Shown: positions 38,360 to 48,220, counted from the first letter of the stretch. The stretch is 64,000 nt of DNA from an uncultured Lewinella sp. (GCA_937873655.1 CALMYQ010000092.1:1-64000), one strand, 5' to 3'. Notes: generated from the sequence alone by a model not told the origin. Program-made: numbers and translations.

Positions 38360-39289
38360 CTAAAAGATATTTCTCACTTTATAGGGCCGTTTTTGCTGGG
38401 ATTCGAAATAGGTCCGCATTTGAATTTCCACCACAATACCGATCGTTATGAATTGTACGCCGGCAAGCACCAGCATTACGCCCAAAAGCAGCAACGGCCG
38501 GCCCCATATATCATGCCCCAGCACTTTGAGCACCAGTAGATAAAAATTGATCAGCATGCCCGCAATGAACAAGACCACTCCGGTATTGCCGAACAGGTGC
38601 ATAGGGCGTTGCATATAGCGTTTGAAAAACAGCATCAGAATGAGATCGCTGACTACTTTGACCGTCCTGTTCAAGCCGTATTTCGATTGACCAAACTGCC
38701 GGGCGTGGTGTTTCACCGGCATTTGCGAGATCTTTGCACCTTCCAGAACGGCCAGCACAGGGATAAAGCGATGCAATTCTCCGTACAACCCCAGGTTTTT
38801 AGCTATGTCAGCTTTGAATACTTTTAATGCACAACCATAATCTCGCAGCTTTACCCCGGATGCGTTGCGGATAATATAATTGGCAATTTTACTGGGGATC
38901 TTCCTCAAAATAAACCCATCCCTGCGGTTTACGCGCTCACCGGCAACCATGTCCCAATCCTCTTCTTTCAACAACTTCAGCATTTCGGGGATATCCGACG
39001 GGTCATTCTGCAAATCACCGTCCATGGTAGCAATGTATTCTCCTTCGGCAGCATCTATACCCGCCATCAATGCGAGGCTCTGGCCATAGTTTTTCATCAG
39101 CTCCAGGACTTTGAGCCGCGGATTTTTCAGCTTTTTCAATTCGCGTATGGTTCCATCTGTTGAACCATCGTCTACATAGATCAATTCGAAATCCAGGCCC
39201 TGCAATGCATTATTTATCCTTTCAACCAGCGGCTTGATATTTTCTTCTTCATTATAAACGGTGACGACTACGGATAATGTCGGTTGCAT
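38360..39289 (-). CDS. GT2 polyprenyl-phosphate glycosyltransferase (GtrB/ArnC/DPM-like)
   Basis: 309 residues. The GT-A domain has DDGSTDGT and the metal-binding MDGDLQNDP; two C-terminal membrane helices follow at about 230-255 and 265-290. It is expected to load a sugar on undecaprenyl phosphate at the cytoplasmic face. The neighbouring GT39 protein, whose stop lies one base before this start, would use that lipid-linked sugar on the outer face. The sugar is unknown. Confidence 0.92.
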   Translation of the reverse strand: MQPTLSVVVTVYNEEENIKPLVERINNALQGLDFELIYVDDGSTDGTIRELKKLKNPRLKVLELMKNYGQSLALMAGIDAAEGEYIATMDGDLQNDPSDIPEMLKLLKEEDWDMVAGERVNRRDGFILRKIPSKIANYIIRNASGVKLRDYGCALKVFKADIAKNLGLYGELHRFIPVLAVLEGAKISQMPVKHHARQFGQSKYGLNRTVKVVSDLILMLFFKRYMQRPMHLFGNTGVVLFIAGMLINFYLLVLKVLGHDIWGRPLLLLGVMLVLAGVQFITIGIVVEIQMRTYFESQQKRPYKVRNIF

Positions 39290-39290
39290 A

Positions 39291-40883
39291 TTATTCGGAT
39301 GTAGAGATCAATTTTCCAATGTCAAAGGTTAGGCGGCCGTGTCGAACCTTGATTTCTCCTGCCTTCTCCATCGGAAATGCCGGATATTGGTCCGGATTGA
39401 CAATATAGTATCCTTCCGGCAATTTTTGTTCAGATATTCTGGGAATGATTTTGCCCCTGCTTTGAGTGAGGTAGAATGAATTGGTGGGCTGCATGGCCGT
39501 TTGGTCGTAAACATAGAATGGGTAATCGGCGAACCGCTTTCCTGCATCAATGGATGTTTGCCTGCATTGATCCCCGAAATCTTCCCTGTTCCTGTCGGGC
39601 AATACAAACCAGTCAAAAGCGATCCGGCCAACCACCAGCATGGCGACAACAAGGGCTATCCGCTCTGTTTTCATCCTGAGGTACAAGTAGGCCAAAACGG
39701 AAAAACCAATGAACAGTACTCCTGTCTTTAAGCCCAGAAATGGGACCGACCGGGTTCGCTCCAGAAAAACCGGGAGCAAACTGACAACCGGAAGCAGAAG
39801 AGCAATGCAGAGAAACAGCTTATCAAGCAATTGAAATTGCCAGCTTTTCTGCGATTCGTGGATTTGGTGAAGATAGATGAATGATGAAAAAATTAGCGGG
39901 GCCAACATCAGCAGATACCTCGGATAAACCTCGGGAGATGTCCAGTAAACGAGAATATTGGCCAGAAATGCGATCAGGTTGAAAAAGATAAAAGGGTCCT
40001 TTCTGATCCAGGAATAAACTTTGCGATGAAAAAAGTAAATGATCATCAGGGACCACGGTAAGAAATGGTACACCATTTCGAGGGGAAAGCTTAGGAAATG
40101 CCAAATTGTTTCTTTCCAGCCGAACCGGACGACGGTTCTTTTACTGGATTCCGAGAATAGGGTTTTGAACAATACTTCCAGGTCATTATACCGGCTGTAG
40201 GCATAGTAATAAAGGCCTGTTGTAATGGCCAGGAGCAGGATTCCGGAAATATGGCGCCAGGAGACCAGTTTCCAAAATTGCCTGATATGCAGAAAATAAA
40301 CCAGCAAGGTCACTGCCTGAAATACCAGCGCGGGCAGGCCTTTCAATAAAAAGCCGGTTGCCGTTAAAAGGTACGACCATAAAAACAAGGATAGAAACCG
40401 CTTCTTTTCCCCCAGATGATAAATGACCATGAAATTGGTGAACACAACCCAAGAAAAGCAAATGTCTATCAGCCCGAGCATGGAATCCCAGAATAGAATC
40501 CTGCCGCAGGTAATCAGCACCAGCGCGTTGAGCAATGCTATCCTGGGGCCGTAGTGGCGGCGGAAAAAATAGAATAAAGTTGTGCCGTATCCCAGGAGAC
40601 ATAGAACGGTCGGTACCCTTGCACTCCATTCATTTACCTGTCCGGATAGCTGGAAGAATAGCAGAAGGATCCAATTGTATAAAGGAGGTTTGTTGTAATA
40701 AAATGCGCCATGCATAGTCGGAACGACCACGTTTCCCGAAAGTTTCATTTCGAGAGCAACCAAAGACCTGATGGCCTCATCGTCAATGAAGGTAAGCAAA
40801 CCCAGGTTGATCAGTAAAGCGGGGATCAAAAGGATAAGGACTGCAAGGTAAAGCCAACTCCTGGGTTGTAATTGAACTTTCAT
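39291..40883 (-). CDS. GT39/ArnT-like membrane glycosyltransferase
   Basis: About 530 residues with roughly a dozen membrane helices. The N-terminal periplasmic loop FIDDEAIRSLVALEM followed by NKPPLYNW is the ArnT/PMT-type signature, with the acidic residues needed for catalysis. A small soluble C-terminal part follows. It transfers a sugar from a lipid carrier to an envelope acceptor such as lipid A or glycan; the acceptor is unknown. It is coupled to the GT2 gene downstream by a 1-bp gap. The ATG at 40883 is preferred to the adjacent TTG. Confidence 0.88.
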   Translation of the reverse strand: MKVQLQPRSWLYLAVLILLIPALLINLGLLTFIDDEAIRSLVALEMKLSGNVVVPTMHGAFYYNKPPLYNWILLLFFQLSGQVNEWSARVPTVLCLLGYGTTLFYFFRRHYGPRIALLNALVLITCGRILFWDSMLGLIDICFSWVVFTNFMVIYHLGEKKRFLSLFLWSYLLTATGFLLKGLPALVFQAVTLLVYFLHIRQFWKLVSWRHISGILLLAITTGLYYYAYSRYNDLEVLFKTLFSESSKRTVVRFGWKETIWHFLSFPLEMVYHFLPWSLMIIYFFHRKVYSWIRKDPFIFFNLIAFLANILVYWTSPEVYPRYLLMLAPLIFSSFIYLHQIHESQKSWQFQLLDKLFLCIALLLPVVSLLPVFLERTRSVPFLGLKTGVLFIGFSVLAYLYLRMKTERIALVVAMLVVGRIAFDWFVLPDRNREDFGDQCRQTSIDAGKRFADYPFYVYDQTAMQPTNSFYLTQSRGKIIPRISEQKLPEGYYIVNPDQYPAFPMEKAGEIKVRHGRLTFDIGKLISTSE

Positions 40884-40963
40884 CAAAAGGAAAACTAAGC
40901 CGCCAGAGGCGGCTGATGATATGCGATAAACTTAGGGGGACTGCTCGGGCGCCCTCCTGAAAA

Positions 40964-42445
40964 TTACTCTTCTTCGTCTTTTGGGAGGTTGTCTGCCGGG
41001 GGCTCCGAAGACGCATCTATTGCGCTTTCCACTTTTTCTTCTTCGGCAGGAGCTTGCGGCTGTTCATCCGGCGGGAAGAGTTTTTCACTGATATCCTCAA
41101 CTTTATCTTCAATTTTATCGGAAACTACGCTGGCCACTGCTTTCAGGGTATCGACCAGGTCTTCCATAGATTCGCCAATGGCTGTTCCGATTGCAGAAAG
41201 TGTACTTTCGCCTTTCTCTATGGGCTTTTTCTCTTCGGCTTCGCCGTCGCCAGAAAGCGCTTCCGCAGCTTTTTCGAGTTTTTCAGACTGATCGGAACGG
41301 GCCTCCTCTGCAGCTTTAATTTCCTGGGCAATTTTCTCTTTGGCCTTTTCTTTGGCCTCCTCGAGTTTTTCCCGCTCCTGCCGTTTGGCTTCTTTTTGTT
41401 TGGCGGACTCCAACCTGCGCTCGAGGTCTGTCTTGGTCCGCTCCATTTCGTTGAGTTTTTCTTCTTTGGAACGGATCCGTTCTTCGATCATCAGTATCTT
41501 TGCCTGGCGGATTTGCGCTTCCAATTGTCCCTCGGAACGTTCTATCTTTTTGCCTTGGAAAGTAAGGTCATCCCGGTCGCGCTGAATGGATTGCTCCATT
41601 TTTTTGATCGCTGAAAGCAGGCCTTCGTAACGGCGATTCAGGCGCTCCAACGCAGATTTATCGTCGCCGGAACCGGAGTCATTACCGCCGAACCGGCGTT
41701 CCTTGACTGACTTGAATGTGGCGTCGAGCTTTTCCCAGGCTTTTGTTCTGTGTTCCCGGATGAAATCGATATCCCGGAATTTGCGTTGCAAATTTTTCAG
41801 GTCTTCGAATAGCGGTTGGAGTCGAAGTCCGTCGCTGACTTTTTGCTCAATTTCCTGGAGGGTATTCAAAAAACTTTCCAGATTTTCCTTGGATTTTTTC
41901 CGGAAGCCTTCATCCATTTTGCTCCGCAAAGATTTCAACTGACCGAAGATCTCGTTGGTGGCGTCGCGGAGGGCATTGGCATGATCCCGGAAAAGATTTT
42001 TCTCCTTTACCTGATCCTGGACCTTATTCCAGAATTCGCGGATTTCATTCCAACGGTCCTCGCTGAAGGATTCCAACCCGGAGACTTTTTCCTTGATCTC
42101 CTCCAGTTCTGATTTATAAGCATCGTACAATTTGGAAGACAGGACGACAAAATGCCATTCGGTCTGCGCCCTTTGGATCAGGTCGCCCCGGTCGACTTTT
42201 AGATCATCCGGGAGGATGCTTTCGGTAATCGAAAGCTCGCGTTCCAGTTGGGTATAACCTTCGGGCCATTCCATCGGCGTGTCGTTTCGCCAATCATTCA
42301 TCATGGTTTGGCTGAACTCTTCAGTTGCGATGGATTCCGGGAAAACGTAGACATTAACCTTGTTATCCTGTGTGCGTAATTCCAATGCTACCAAAACGCG
42401 TTCATCCTGTGCGTTAGAACCCCAAAGTACGATCTTGGTCTTCAT
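40964..42445 (-). CDS. large coiled-coil protein of unknown function
   Basis: 493 residues. I do not recognise a named family. Residues about 1-115 form a compact globular domain (MKTKIVLWGSNAQDERVLVALE onward, cited in part). About 120-400 is continuous charged coiled coil, including KEAKRQEREKLEEAKEK. The last 90 residues are acidic and disordered, with an amphipathic stretch (LVDTLKAVASVVSDKIED). No signal peptide or membrane span is seen, so it is cytosolic. It is separated by 77 bp from the GT39 gene and about 110 bp from asd. The ATG at 42445 is used rather than an upstream TTG. Confidence 0.8.
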   Translation of the reverse strand: MKTKIVLWGSNAQDERVLVALELRTQDNKVNVYVFPESIATEEFSQTMMNDWRNDTPMEWPEGYTQLERELSITESILPDDLKVDRGDLIQRAQTEWHFVVLSSKLYDAYKSELEEIKEKVSGLESFSEDRWNEIREFWNKVQDQVKEKNLFRDHANALRDATNEIFGQLKSLRSKMDEGFRKKSKENLESFLNTLQEIEQKVSDGLRLQPLFEDLKNLQRKFRDIDFIREHRTKAWEKLDATFKSVKERRFGGNDSGSGDDKSALERLNRRYEGLLSAIKKMEQSIQRDRDDLTFQGKKIERSEGQLEAQIRQAKILMIEERIRSKEEKLNEMERTKTDLERRLESAKQKEAKRQEREKLEEAKEKAKEKIAQEIKAAEEARSDQSEKLEKAAEALSGDGEAEEKKPIEKGESTLSAIGTAIGESMEDLVDTLKAVASVVSDKIEDKVEDISEKLFPPDEQPQAPAEEEKVESAIDASSEPPADNLPKDEEE

Positions 42446-42552
42446 AAAGGAAAAGATCAATTAATTACAAAAAGTATCGTTATAATCAAATTGCAGGCTT
42501 TCAATCGGTTGAAATTCAACCAAAGTTAAAAAAGGATTCAAAAATGACCAAA

Positions 42553-43572
42553 TCAGGCCACCTGTTCCTTTTTGCCTACCAGGTTGTGCGCCAGCAAATA
42601 TTCTGCAATTTGTATCGCGTTGGTGGCTGCTCCTTTGCGCAGGTTATCGGCCACCACCCAAAGGTTGAGTCCGTTGTCAGTCGATTCATCCCGCCGTATC
42701 CTGCCGACAAACACCTCGTCTTTGTCTTTGCTGTACAGAGGCATCGGGTATTTATGGTTGGCCGGATCATCCATGACGACAATTCCCGCTGAATCCGTGA
42801 GCAGTTGACGAGCTTCCACCAGATCAAAAGGTTTTTCAAATTCGATATTCACGGTTTCTGAATGCCCCCCATGAACCGGTACGCGAACCGCTGTTGCCGT
42901 GATGCGGATACCCGAATCGCCCAGAATTTTTCTGGTCTCATTTACCAGTTTCATTTCCTCTTTGGTGTAATCGTTTTCGAGGAAGACATCGCACTGCGGC
43001 AGGCAGTTTTCAAAGATCGGATAATAGTAAGCCATTTCATCCTGGCTGGGCTGGAAGCCCTTTTTCTCCAGTTGGTATTGTTTCACGGCTTTTACGCCCG
43101 TGCCGGTAAAAGACTGGTACGTGGAAATTACAAGCCGCTTGATTTTATAGGCTTTATGCAGGGGCGCCAAAGCCACAACCATTTGAATGGTGGAGCAGTT
43201 CGGATTGGCAATGATCTTGTCGCTTTTGGTCAGGATTTCAGCATTGACTTCCGGGACAACCAGCTTTTTGTCCGGATCCATCCGCCAGGCAGATGAATTG
43301 TCGATAACAGTAGTGCCGGCCGCTGCAAACTTGGGCGCCCATTCCAGAGCGGTTCCGCCACCGGCTGAAAAAATAGCGACATCGGGTTTGGATGCCACGG
43401 CCTCTTCCATGCTGATGATCGTGTAATCCTTGCCCTTGAAAGTTACCTGTTTTCCAACCGAGCGAGCGGAAGCGACAGGCAAAAACTCGCTGACAGGGAA
43501 ATTCCTTTCTTCCAGGACCCGGCACATCACCGTGCCGACTAATCCGGTAACGCCAACAACTGCAACTTTCAT
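42553..43572 (-). CDS. asd: aspartate-semialdehyde dehydrogenase
   Basis: A 339-residue enzyme that reduces aspartyl phosphate to aspartate semialdehyde, feeding threonine, methionine, lysine and diaminopimelate synthesis. It has an N-terminal Rossmann motif GVTGLVG, nucleophile Cys126 in NPNCSTIQ and the base His in VHGGHSE. It works directly between the two activities of ThrA, encoded about 7 kb away on the same strand. A TATCTTTG element lies upstream on its strand. Confidence 0.97.
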   Translation of the reverse strand: MKVAVVGVTGLVGTVMCRVLEERNFPVSEFLPVASARSVGKQVTFKGKDYTIISMEEAVASKPDVAIFSAGGGTALEWAPKFAAAGTTVIDNSSAWRMDPDKKLVVPEVNAEILTKSDKIIANPNCSTIQMVVALAPLHKAYKIKRLVISTYQSFTGTGVKAVKQYQLEKKGFQPSQDEMAYYYPIFENCLPQCDVFLENDYTKEEMKLVNETRKILGDSGIRITATAVRVPVHGGHSETVNIEFEKPFDLVEARQLLTDSAGIVVMDDPANHKYPMPLYSKDKDEVFVGRIRRDESTDNGLNLWVVADNLRKGAATNAIQIAEYLLAHNLVGKKEQVA

Positions 43573-43601
43573 GATCGTAAATTCTATTTTAAAACGGCTG
43601 G

Positions 43602-43609
43602 CAAAGATA
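43602..43609 (-). promoter_or_regulatory. candidate -7 element for asd
   Basis: The minus strand reads TATCTTTG, a perfect TAnnTTTG match, 29 bp before the asd ATG. No TTG occurs at exact spacing. Confidence 0.42.
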
Positions 43610-43661
43610 CGGCTATTCCTTTATCTTTAACCTTGTTAGTCGTTATAAAATTGTGATAGTC

Positions 43662-44027
43662 ATGAGCAAACAAGCCTTTCGGGGCAAATGGGGGGAAGGC
43701 CTGGCCGTCGATTATTTGCAAAGAAAAGAATACAAGATTCTGGCTGCCAATTGGCGACACAGAAGAGCGGAAGTAGATATTGTTGCAGAAGCCCCTTCCG
43801 GCATCCTTGTTTTCGTAGAAGTCAAAACGAGAAGCTCTACCCATTTCGGACTACCTGAAGACTTTGTTACACCGGCAAAACAACGGCTGCTCGTCTCGGC
43901 AGCCTCTGCGTTTATGGAGGCGGCCGGGTATGACTGGGAAATTCGGTTTGACATCATTTCAATCCTTCGGCACAGCGATCAGGATTACGAGATCAAGCAC
44001 CTGGAGGATGTATTCTGGCCGGTATAG
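43662..44027 (+). CDS. YraN family protein (UPF0102)
   Basis: 121 residues with the restriction-endonuclease-like fold. The nuclease-type core is visible: E in WGEGLAVDYL, then AEVDIVAE and FVEVKTR, matching the E-x(n)-D-x(n)-ExK pattern. Conserved across bacteria but without an established role. The ATG at 43662 is preferred over a GTG nine bases earlier. It is divergent from asd and convergent with the flotillin gene. Confidence 0.92.
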   Translation: MSKQAFRGKWGEGLAVDYLQRKEYKILAANWRHRRAEVDIVAEAPSGILVFVEVKTRSSTHFGLPEDFVTPAKQRLLVSAASAFMEAAGYDWEIRFDIISILRHSDQDYEIKHLEDVFWPV

Positions 44028-44035
44028 GGGCAGCC

Positions 44036-44068
44036 ATAAAAAAACCGGACGCCTGGCAGCATCCGGTT
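44036..44068. terminator. terminator between the YraN gene and the flotillin gene
   Basis: The stem AAACCGGA (44041-44048) / TCCGGTTT (44061-44068) is preceded by an A-run, giving a U-run on the minus-strand transcript. It mainly serves the flotillin/NfeD transcript. Confidence 0.7.
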
Positions 44069-44095
44069 TCGATTTCCGATATTGATATATTTTGC

Positions 44096-45622
44096 TTATT
44101 TCTCCTCTACCCCATTCTCGGGTTCCTGTTTGTCCTTCCCCAAATACTGCGGCAATTCCATTCCGGCCATATTAAACAGGTCTTTCATCGGGGGTACGGA
44201 CTTGTACAATCCGGAGATGAATTTGGAAGTAGAGTTTCCTTCAGCCTCGCCGTTGTTGCCGCCATTTTCCCAAACAGTCACTTTATCGATCTTGATATTC
44301 TTGATGGCATCAACTTGTATTTTGACCAGGTCTTCCAATTTATCGGCAATCAGCATCAACACGGCATCTTTCGAATTGCCGCCGGCTGCGTCGACGATTT
44401 TCTGGAAACCTTCGGCTTGCTTGGACAGTACTTCGTACATACCGCGGGCTTCCGCTTCATTTTTCAGGAAGATGGCATCCGCTTCACCCTTTGCCAGCCG
44501 GCGGATCTGTTCCGCCTCGGCTTCGGCATTGAGTTCCTTTTGGCGTTTTGCAATTTCAGCCTGGACAATGACATCGGCTTCTTTGCTGGCCATTTCTCTT
44601 TGGGCCCTTGCTGATTCCGCCCGTTTCTCAGCCAGGTATGCTTCTTCCAACGCTTTTGCAGCCTGTATTTTTTCAGCCGAGGTGGCCTGACTGTTGGTTT
44701 CGGCTTCTTTGATGCGTCGTTCAGCATCGGAAGTGGCAACGGCCATTTTGGCCTGGTTTTCCCCTTCGATCGCACGGGACCGGGCCATGGCTTCCCCGAT
44801 CTTGGCGGCGGATTCGGCCTCGGCTTCCTTAACCCTCAGTTCTGCGCCCGAATTCGCAATGGTCGCCTTGGCTGTGTTGGCGCCTTCGGTTGCGCTGGCT
44901 TCGGCTTTGGACTCACCTACCTGCGCTTCCGACTCGGCTTTTGATACTTGGATACGCTGCTCTTTTCTTGCCATGGCTTCCCCAATGGAGCCTTCCCGTA
45001 CTTTTTCAGCTACCCGTACCTTTGCCTCGTTGATGGCCTGGGCGGCGGCTTCTTTACCCAATGCCTCGATGTATCCGGATTCATCCTCTATGTCAGTAAC
45101 GTTGACGTTGATCAGGGACAAGCCGATCTTCCTCAGTTCGGCGCCTACGTTAGCGGCAACATTGGCCAGAAACTTATCCCGGTCGGAGTTGATCTCTTCA
45201 ATATCCATGGTCGCCACAACCAAACGCAACTGACCAAATATAATGTCCTTTGCGATATCCCGGATCTGGTCGATGGTTTTACCCAAAAGACGCTCCGCCG
45301 CATTTTGCATGACACCGGGCTCATTGGAAATGGCAACGGTAAACCGCGAAGGAACGTTCACCCGGATATTTTGCTTGCTGAGTGCGTTGCGCAAATCCAC
45401 GTCAATTGAAATAGGTGAAAGATCCAGATAACTGTAGTCCTGGAAAACAGGCCAGACAAAAGCCGCGCCGCCTGCCAAGCACTTGGCTGCTCCGCCGCTG
45501 GTCTTACCATAAATTACCAGAACCTTGTCGGAAGGGCATCTGCGATACCTGGATACAAAAACGATGAAGACCAACAGCAACAAGGCTGCCAATCCGCCCG
45601 CTAAAATCAAAAATAAATTCAT
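44096..45622 (-). CDS. flotillin family SPFH protein
   Basis: 508 residues: an N-terminal membrane segment (about 3-22), an SPFH/band-7 domain (about 30-210) and a long Ala/Glu-rich coiled coil (about 215-400) with repeated EAE-type heptads, then a helical C-terminus. It organises membrane microdomains and forms oligomers. The upstream gene encodes an NfeD-like protein, the usual partner, so the two form a YqiJ/YqiK-type operon. Confidence 0.94.
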   Translation of the reverse strand: MNLFLILAGGLAALLLLVFIVFVSRYRRCPSDKVLVIYGKTSGGAAKCLAGGAAFVWPVFQDYSYLDLSPISIDVDLRNALSKQNIRVNVPSRFTVAISNEPGVMQNAAERLLGKTIDQIRDIAKDIIFGQLRLVVATMDIEEINSDRDKFLANVAANVGAELRKIGLSLINVNVTDIEDESGYIEALGKEAAAQAINEAKVRVAEKVREGSIGEAMARKEQRIQVSKAESEAQVGESKAEASATEGANTAKATIANSGAELRVKEAEAESAAKIGEAMARSRAIEGENQAKMAVATSDAERRIKEAETNSQATSAEKIQAAKALEEAYLAEKRAESARAQREMASKEADVIVQAEIAKRQKELNAEAEAEQIRRLAKGEADAIFLKNEAEARGMYEVLSKQAEGFQKIVDAAGGNSKDAVLMLIADKLEDLVKIQVDAIKNIKIDKVTVWENGGNNGEAEGNSTSKFISGLYKSVPPMKDLFNMAGMELPQYLGKDKQEPENGVEEK

Positions 45623-45643
45623 AAGTATTTGAATTTTAAGGGT

Positions 45644-46207
45644 TTATAATGTTTTTTCTACCAATAAAGCCTCTTCGAGGAGATCCGTTACCTTAATCTT
45701 GGTGCCGGTAGGCAAAGCCGGGCCCTCTGTCATGGCATCCCACTCCCGGAGGGCGCCTTTTGTGATGACATGAACCTTTCCTAAGCCGGATTTTTCACCC
45801 GGAATAGCCAGGTACACTTCGCCTTTTGAAAACAGCGCTTCATCCATTGAAATGGTATGTTCCTGCGCCAGGCCGCTTAATTTGTAAAGCAGCCAGGCTA
45901 CTGCGAACAATGCCGCCAAACCGGCAAGGAGACTCCAAATCAGCGACCGGCCGAGACTATAGCCCTCTGTCATGAGCAATACCGAGGTCCATCCGCCGAA
46001 TGCAAGAAATGCAGCAATGCTTTGGGTCGACAGGATAGGCAAATCGATATGGGGCATGTCGACTCCCCCATCGGCATCGATATCCATGTCTGCTCCCAAA
46101 CCGAACAATGCTCCGATGAGCTGGGCCAGGAGGAAGAGGGTCGCTACGGCGGCTACAGCGGCAATAACCTGACCGCTGAAATCCAGACTATCAAAAAATG
46201 AAATCAT
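45644..46207 (-). CDS. NfeD/YqiJ-like membrane protein, flotillin partner
   Basis: 187 residues with a membrane span at about 13-35, an acidic loop (DMDIDADGGVDMPHID), two more spans near 60-80 and 88-110, and a C-terminal OB-like domain (about 120-185). The OB domain and its place 21 bp upstream of the flotillin gene identify it as the NfeD/YqiJ-type partner. No protease domain is present, as in the short class. Confidence 0.87.
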   Translation of the reverse strand: MISFFDSLDFSGQVIAAVAAVATLFLLAQLIGALFGLGADMDIDADGGVDMPHIDLPILSTQSIAAFLAFGGWTSVLLMTEGYSLGRSLIWSLLAGLAALFAVAWLLYKLSGLAQEHTISMDEALFSKGEVYLAIPGEKSGLGKVHVITKGALREWDAMTEGPALPTGTKIKVTDLLEEALLVEKTL

Positions 46208-46454
46208 GGTTGGGTTCCTGCTTTAGGAATTAAACAGCTTTCTCTAAAGCTACTGATTAAAGATCATTATAATATCCCATTCTCGACCAAATTGTTACCA
46301 AACTCGACAAAACCTAGTGAGAAAAACTGGAATAAAATTCAACGTTTATTTTTTTGCCGCTCACCTTCACGGTAAATGCAGGATTTGCCCTACACCCTCC
46401 CCCATCACCACCTGCTGTCGATTTCGGATGGTTCGAAAACCGCGGGGGTGAAAT

Positions 46455-48107
46455 TTAGAGCGACACACCTCTTTTCCAGGGAATAAAATCATCCTGGCCT
46501 AGCCGGACGGCATGTGGAGTTTCTTCTCCGCTCGCTACCTGAATAATATAATCCAGTAATTTACGGCCCTTGGTTTCTATCGTATCCTCTCCGGAAATGA
46601 TGGTACCGGCATCGACATCAATAATGTCTTTCATGTTTGTGGCCAGGACTGAGTTACTGGACATTTTGATCGTCGGGACAATCGGATTCCCGGTTGGTGT
46701 ACCCAGGCCCGTAGTAAATACAATTATGTTGGCGCCGGATCCTGCAAGACCAGTGGTGCTTTCAACATCATTCCCCGGGGTGCATAACAGATTCAATCCC
46801 GGTTTTGTAGCTTGTTCGGTGTAATCCAGAACGTCGGTTACAGGAGAGGTCCCGCCCTTTTTTGCAGCTCCTGCCGACTTCATGGCGTCGGTAATCAGGC
46901 CGTCCTTTATGTTTCCGGGGGAGGGATTCATATCAAAACCCGACCCTGCTTCCCGGGCTCGCTGGGCGTATACCGTCATCAAACCGGAGAATTTTTCAGC
47001 CAGATCGTCATTAACGCATCGGTTTATGAGTTCCTGCTCTACCCCATTCAGCTCAGGAAATTCGGAAAGGATGGCAATCCCATTAAGCGCAGCCAACAGA
47101 TCAGATGCGTAGCCCAGGGCCGGATTGGCTGAAATACCGGAAAACCCATCGGACCCGCCGCACTCCAGACCGACCACCAACTTGCTCAACGGCGCCGGCT
47201 GACGGATCGCTTTATTGGCTTCAATCAACCCGACGAAGGTTTGCTTAACAGCTTCAGCAATGTAGTCCCGTTCCGAATTGCTCTTTTGTTGCTCAAGAAT
47301 AAAGAGCGGTTTATTAAAGTTCGGGTCTATTCTCGCAATAGATTCCTCCAATATTTTGAATTGTGCGTTCTGACATCCGAGGCTTAACACTGTTGCGCCG
47401 GCCACGTTCGGATTGGTGATATACCCTGCCAATAACCTGCAAAGCGCTTCTGCATCCTGACGTGTACCGCCGCACCCGCCATTGTGCTGCAGAAATTTAA
47501 TGCCATCCACATTGGGGAAAAGCCGGTTGCGCTGAATGGATTTGGCATCTTTGATAATGTCGACGGATAATATTTCCTGGGCTGACGCCCCGCTCTGATA
47601 CAGCTTGATCAGGCTTTGGGTGTCAACTGAGAAATGCCGGTCGGTGACAAAACCCAGTTGCTCCAGCATGGCCTCTTGCATGACCTTGATGTTCCGGTTC
47701 TCGCAAAACACCAGCGGCACCACGAGCCAGTAATTCATGGTACCAACCTTCCCGTCCGGCCTGTGGAAACCCATAAAAGTCCGGGATTGAAACTGCGAAA
47801 TATCCGGTTTTTCCCAGTCGATTCGCCTTTCCTTTACCGCGTATTCACCCGCTGAATGGGTCACATTTTCACGGCTGATCCGGGCGCCCGAAGGGATGGG
47901 TTGGGTGGCTTTTCCGACCAGAACACCATACATAATGACTTCATCCCCGGGGGCAAAATCAACTCCCGCAAATTTATGCTTGGATGGAATGTCCTCCAAA
48001 AGCGTATAAGTTGAGCCGTTAAGACGAACGGTACTACCTCCCTTCAGGGATTGAAGCGCAACAACAATGTTGTCAGAAGGGTGAACCTTTAATAGTGGAC
48101 TTTCCAT
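46455..48107 (-). CDS. UxaA family hydrolase (altronate/galactarate dehydratase-like)
   Basis: 550 residues. An N-terminal SAF domain (about 8-95) precedes the long dehydratase domain with conserved NGGCGGTRQDAE and GLECGGSDGFSG, whose cysteines probably bind the metal. The family removes water from altronate, galactarate and related sugar acids. No uxaB, uxaC, kdgK or kdgA genes are next to it, so the substrate is open. Its upstream region carries the two parS-like sites, which lie 78-141 bp before its start. Confidence 0.9.
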   Translation of the reverse strand: MESPLLKVHPSDNIVVALQSLKGGSTVRLNGSTYTLLEDIPSKHKFAGVDFAPGDEVIMYGVLVGKATQPIPSGARISRENVTHSAGEYAVKERRIDWEKPDISQFQSRTFMGFHRPDGKVGTMNYWLVVPLVFCENRNIKVMQEAMLEQLGFVTDRHFSVDTQSLIKLYQSGASAQEILSVDIIKDAKSIQRNRLFPNVDGIKFLQHNGGCGGTRQDAEALCRLLAGYITNPNVAGATVLSLGCQNAQFKILEESIARIDPNFNKPLFILEQQKSNSERDYIAEAVKQTFVGLIEANKAIRQPAPLSKLVVGLECGGSDGFSGISANPALGYASDLLAALNGIAILSEFPELNGVEQELINRCVNDDLAEKFSGLMTVYAQRAREAGSGFDMNPSPGNIKDGLITDAMKSAGAAKKGGTSPVTDVLDYTEQATKPGLNLLCTPGNDVESTTGLAGSGANIIVFTTGLGTPTGNPIVPTIKMSSNSVLATNMKDIIDVDAGTIISGEDTIETKGRKLLDYIIQVASGEETPHAVRLGQDDFIPWKRGVSL

Positions 48108-48184
48108 TGAATTACTTGATTTGTGAAATTAAACCTAAAATTAAGGCTATTCTGCCGGATGCCCAAAAGATATGTAAAAGGGCA

Positions 48185-48200
48185 TGTTCCACGTGGAACA
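48185..48200. other. parS: parS-like ParB-binding site 1
   Basis: TGTTCCACGTGGAACA is a perfect 16-bp palindrome and fits the chromosomal parS consensus TGTTNCACGTGNAACA at every defined position. It is the centre of a longer near-perfect palindrome spanning 48172-48212. Confidence 0.8.
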
Positions 48201-48220
48201 TGCCCTTTACATGTTTTAGT

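Noticed and set aside
46208..46454. A possible RNA gene or regulatory element between the NfeD and UxaA genes
   Set aside because: The 247-bp gap shows no tRNA fold, no clear hairpin with a U-run and no promoter match; nothing could be supported.
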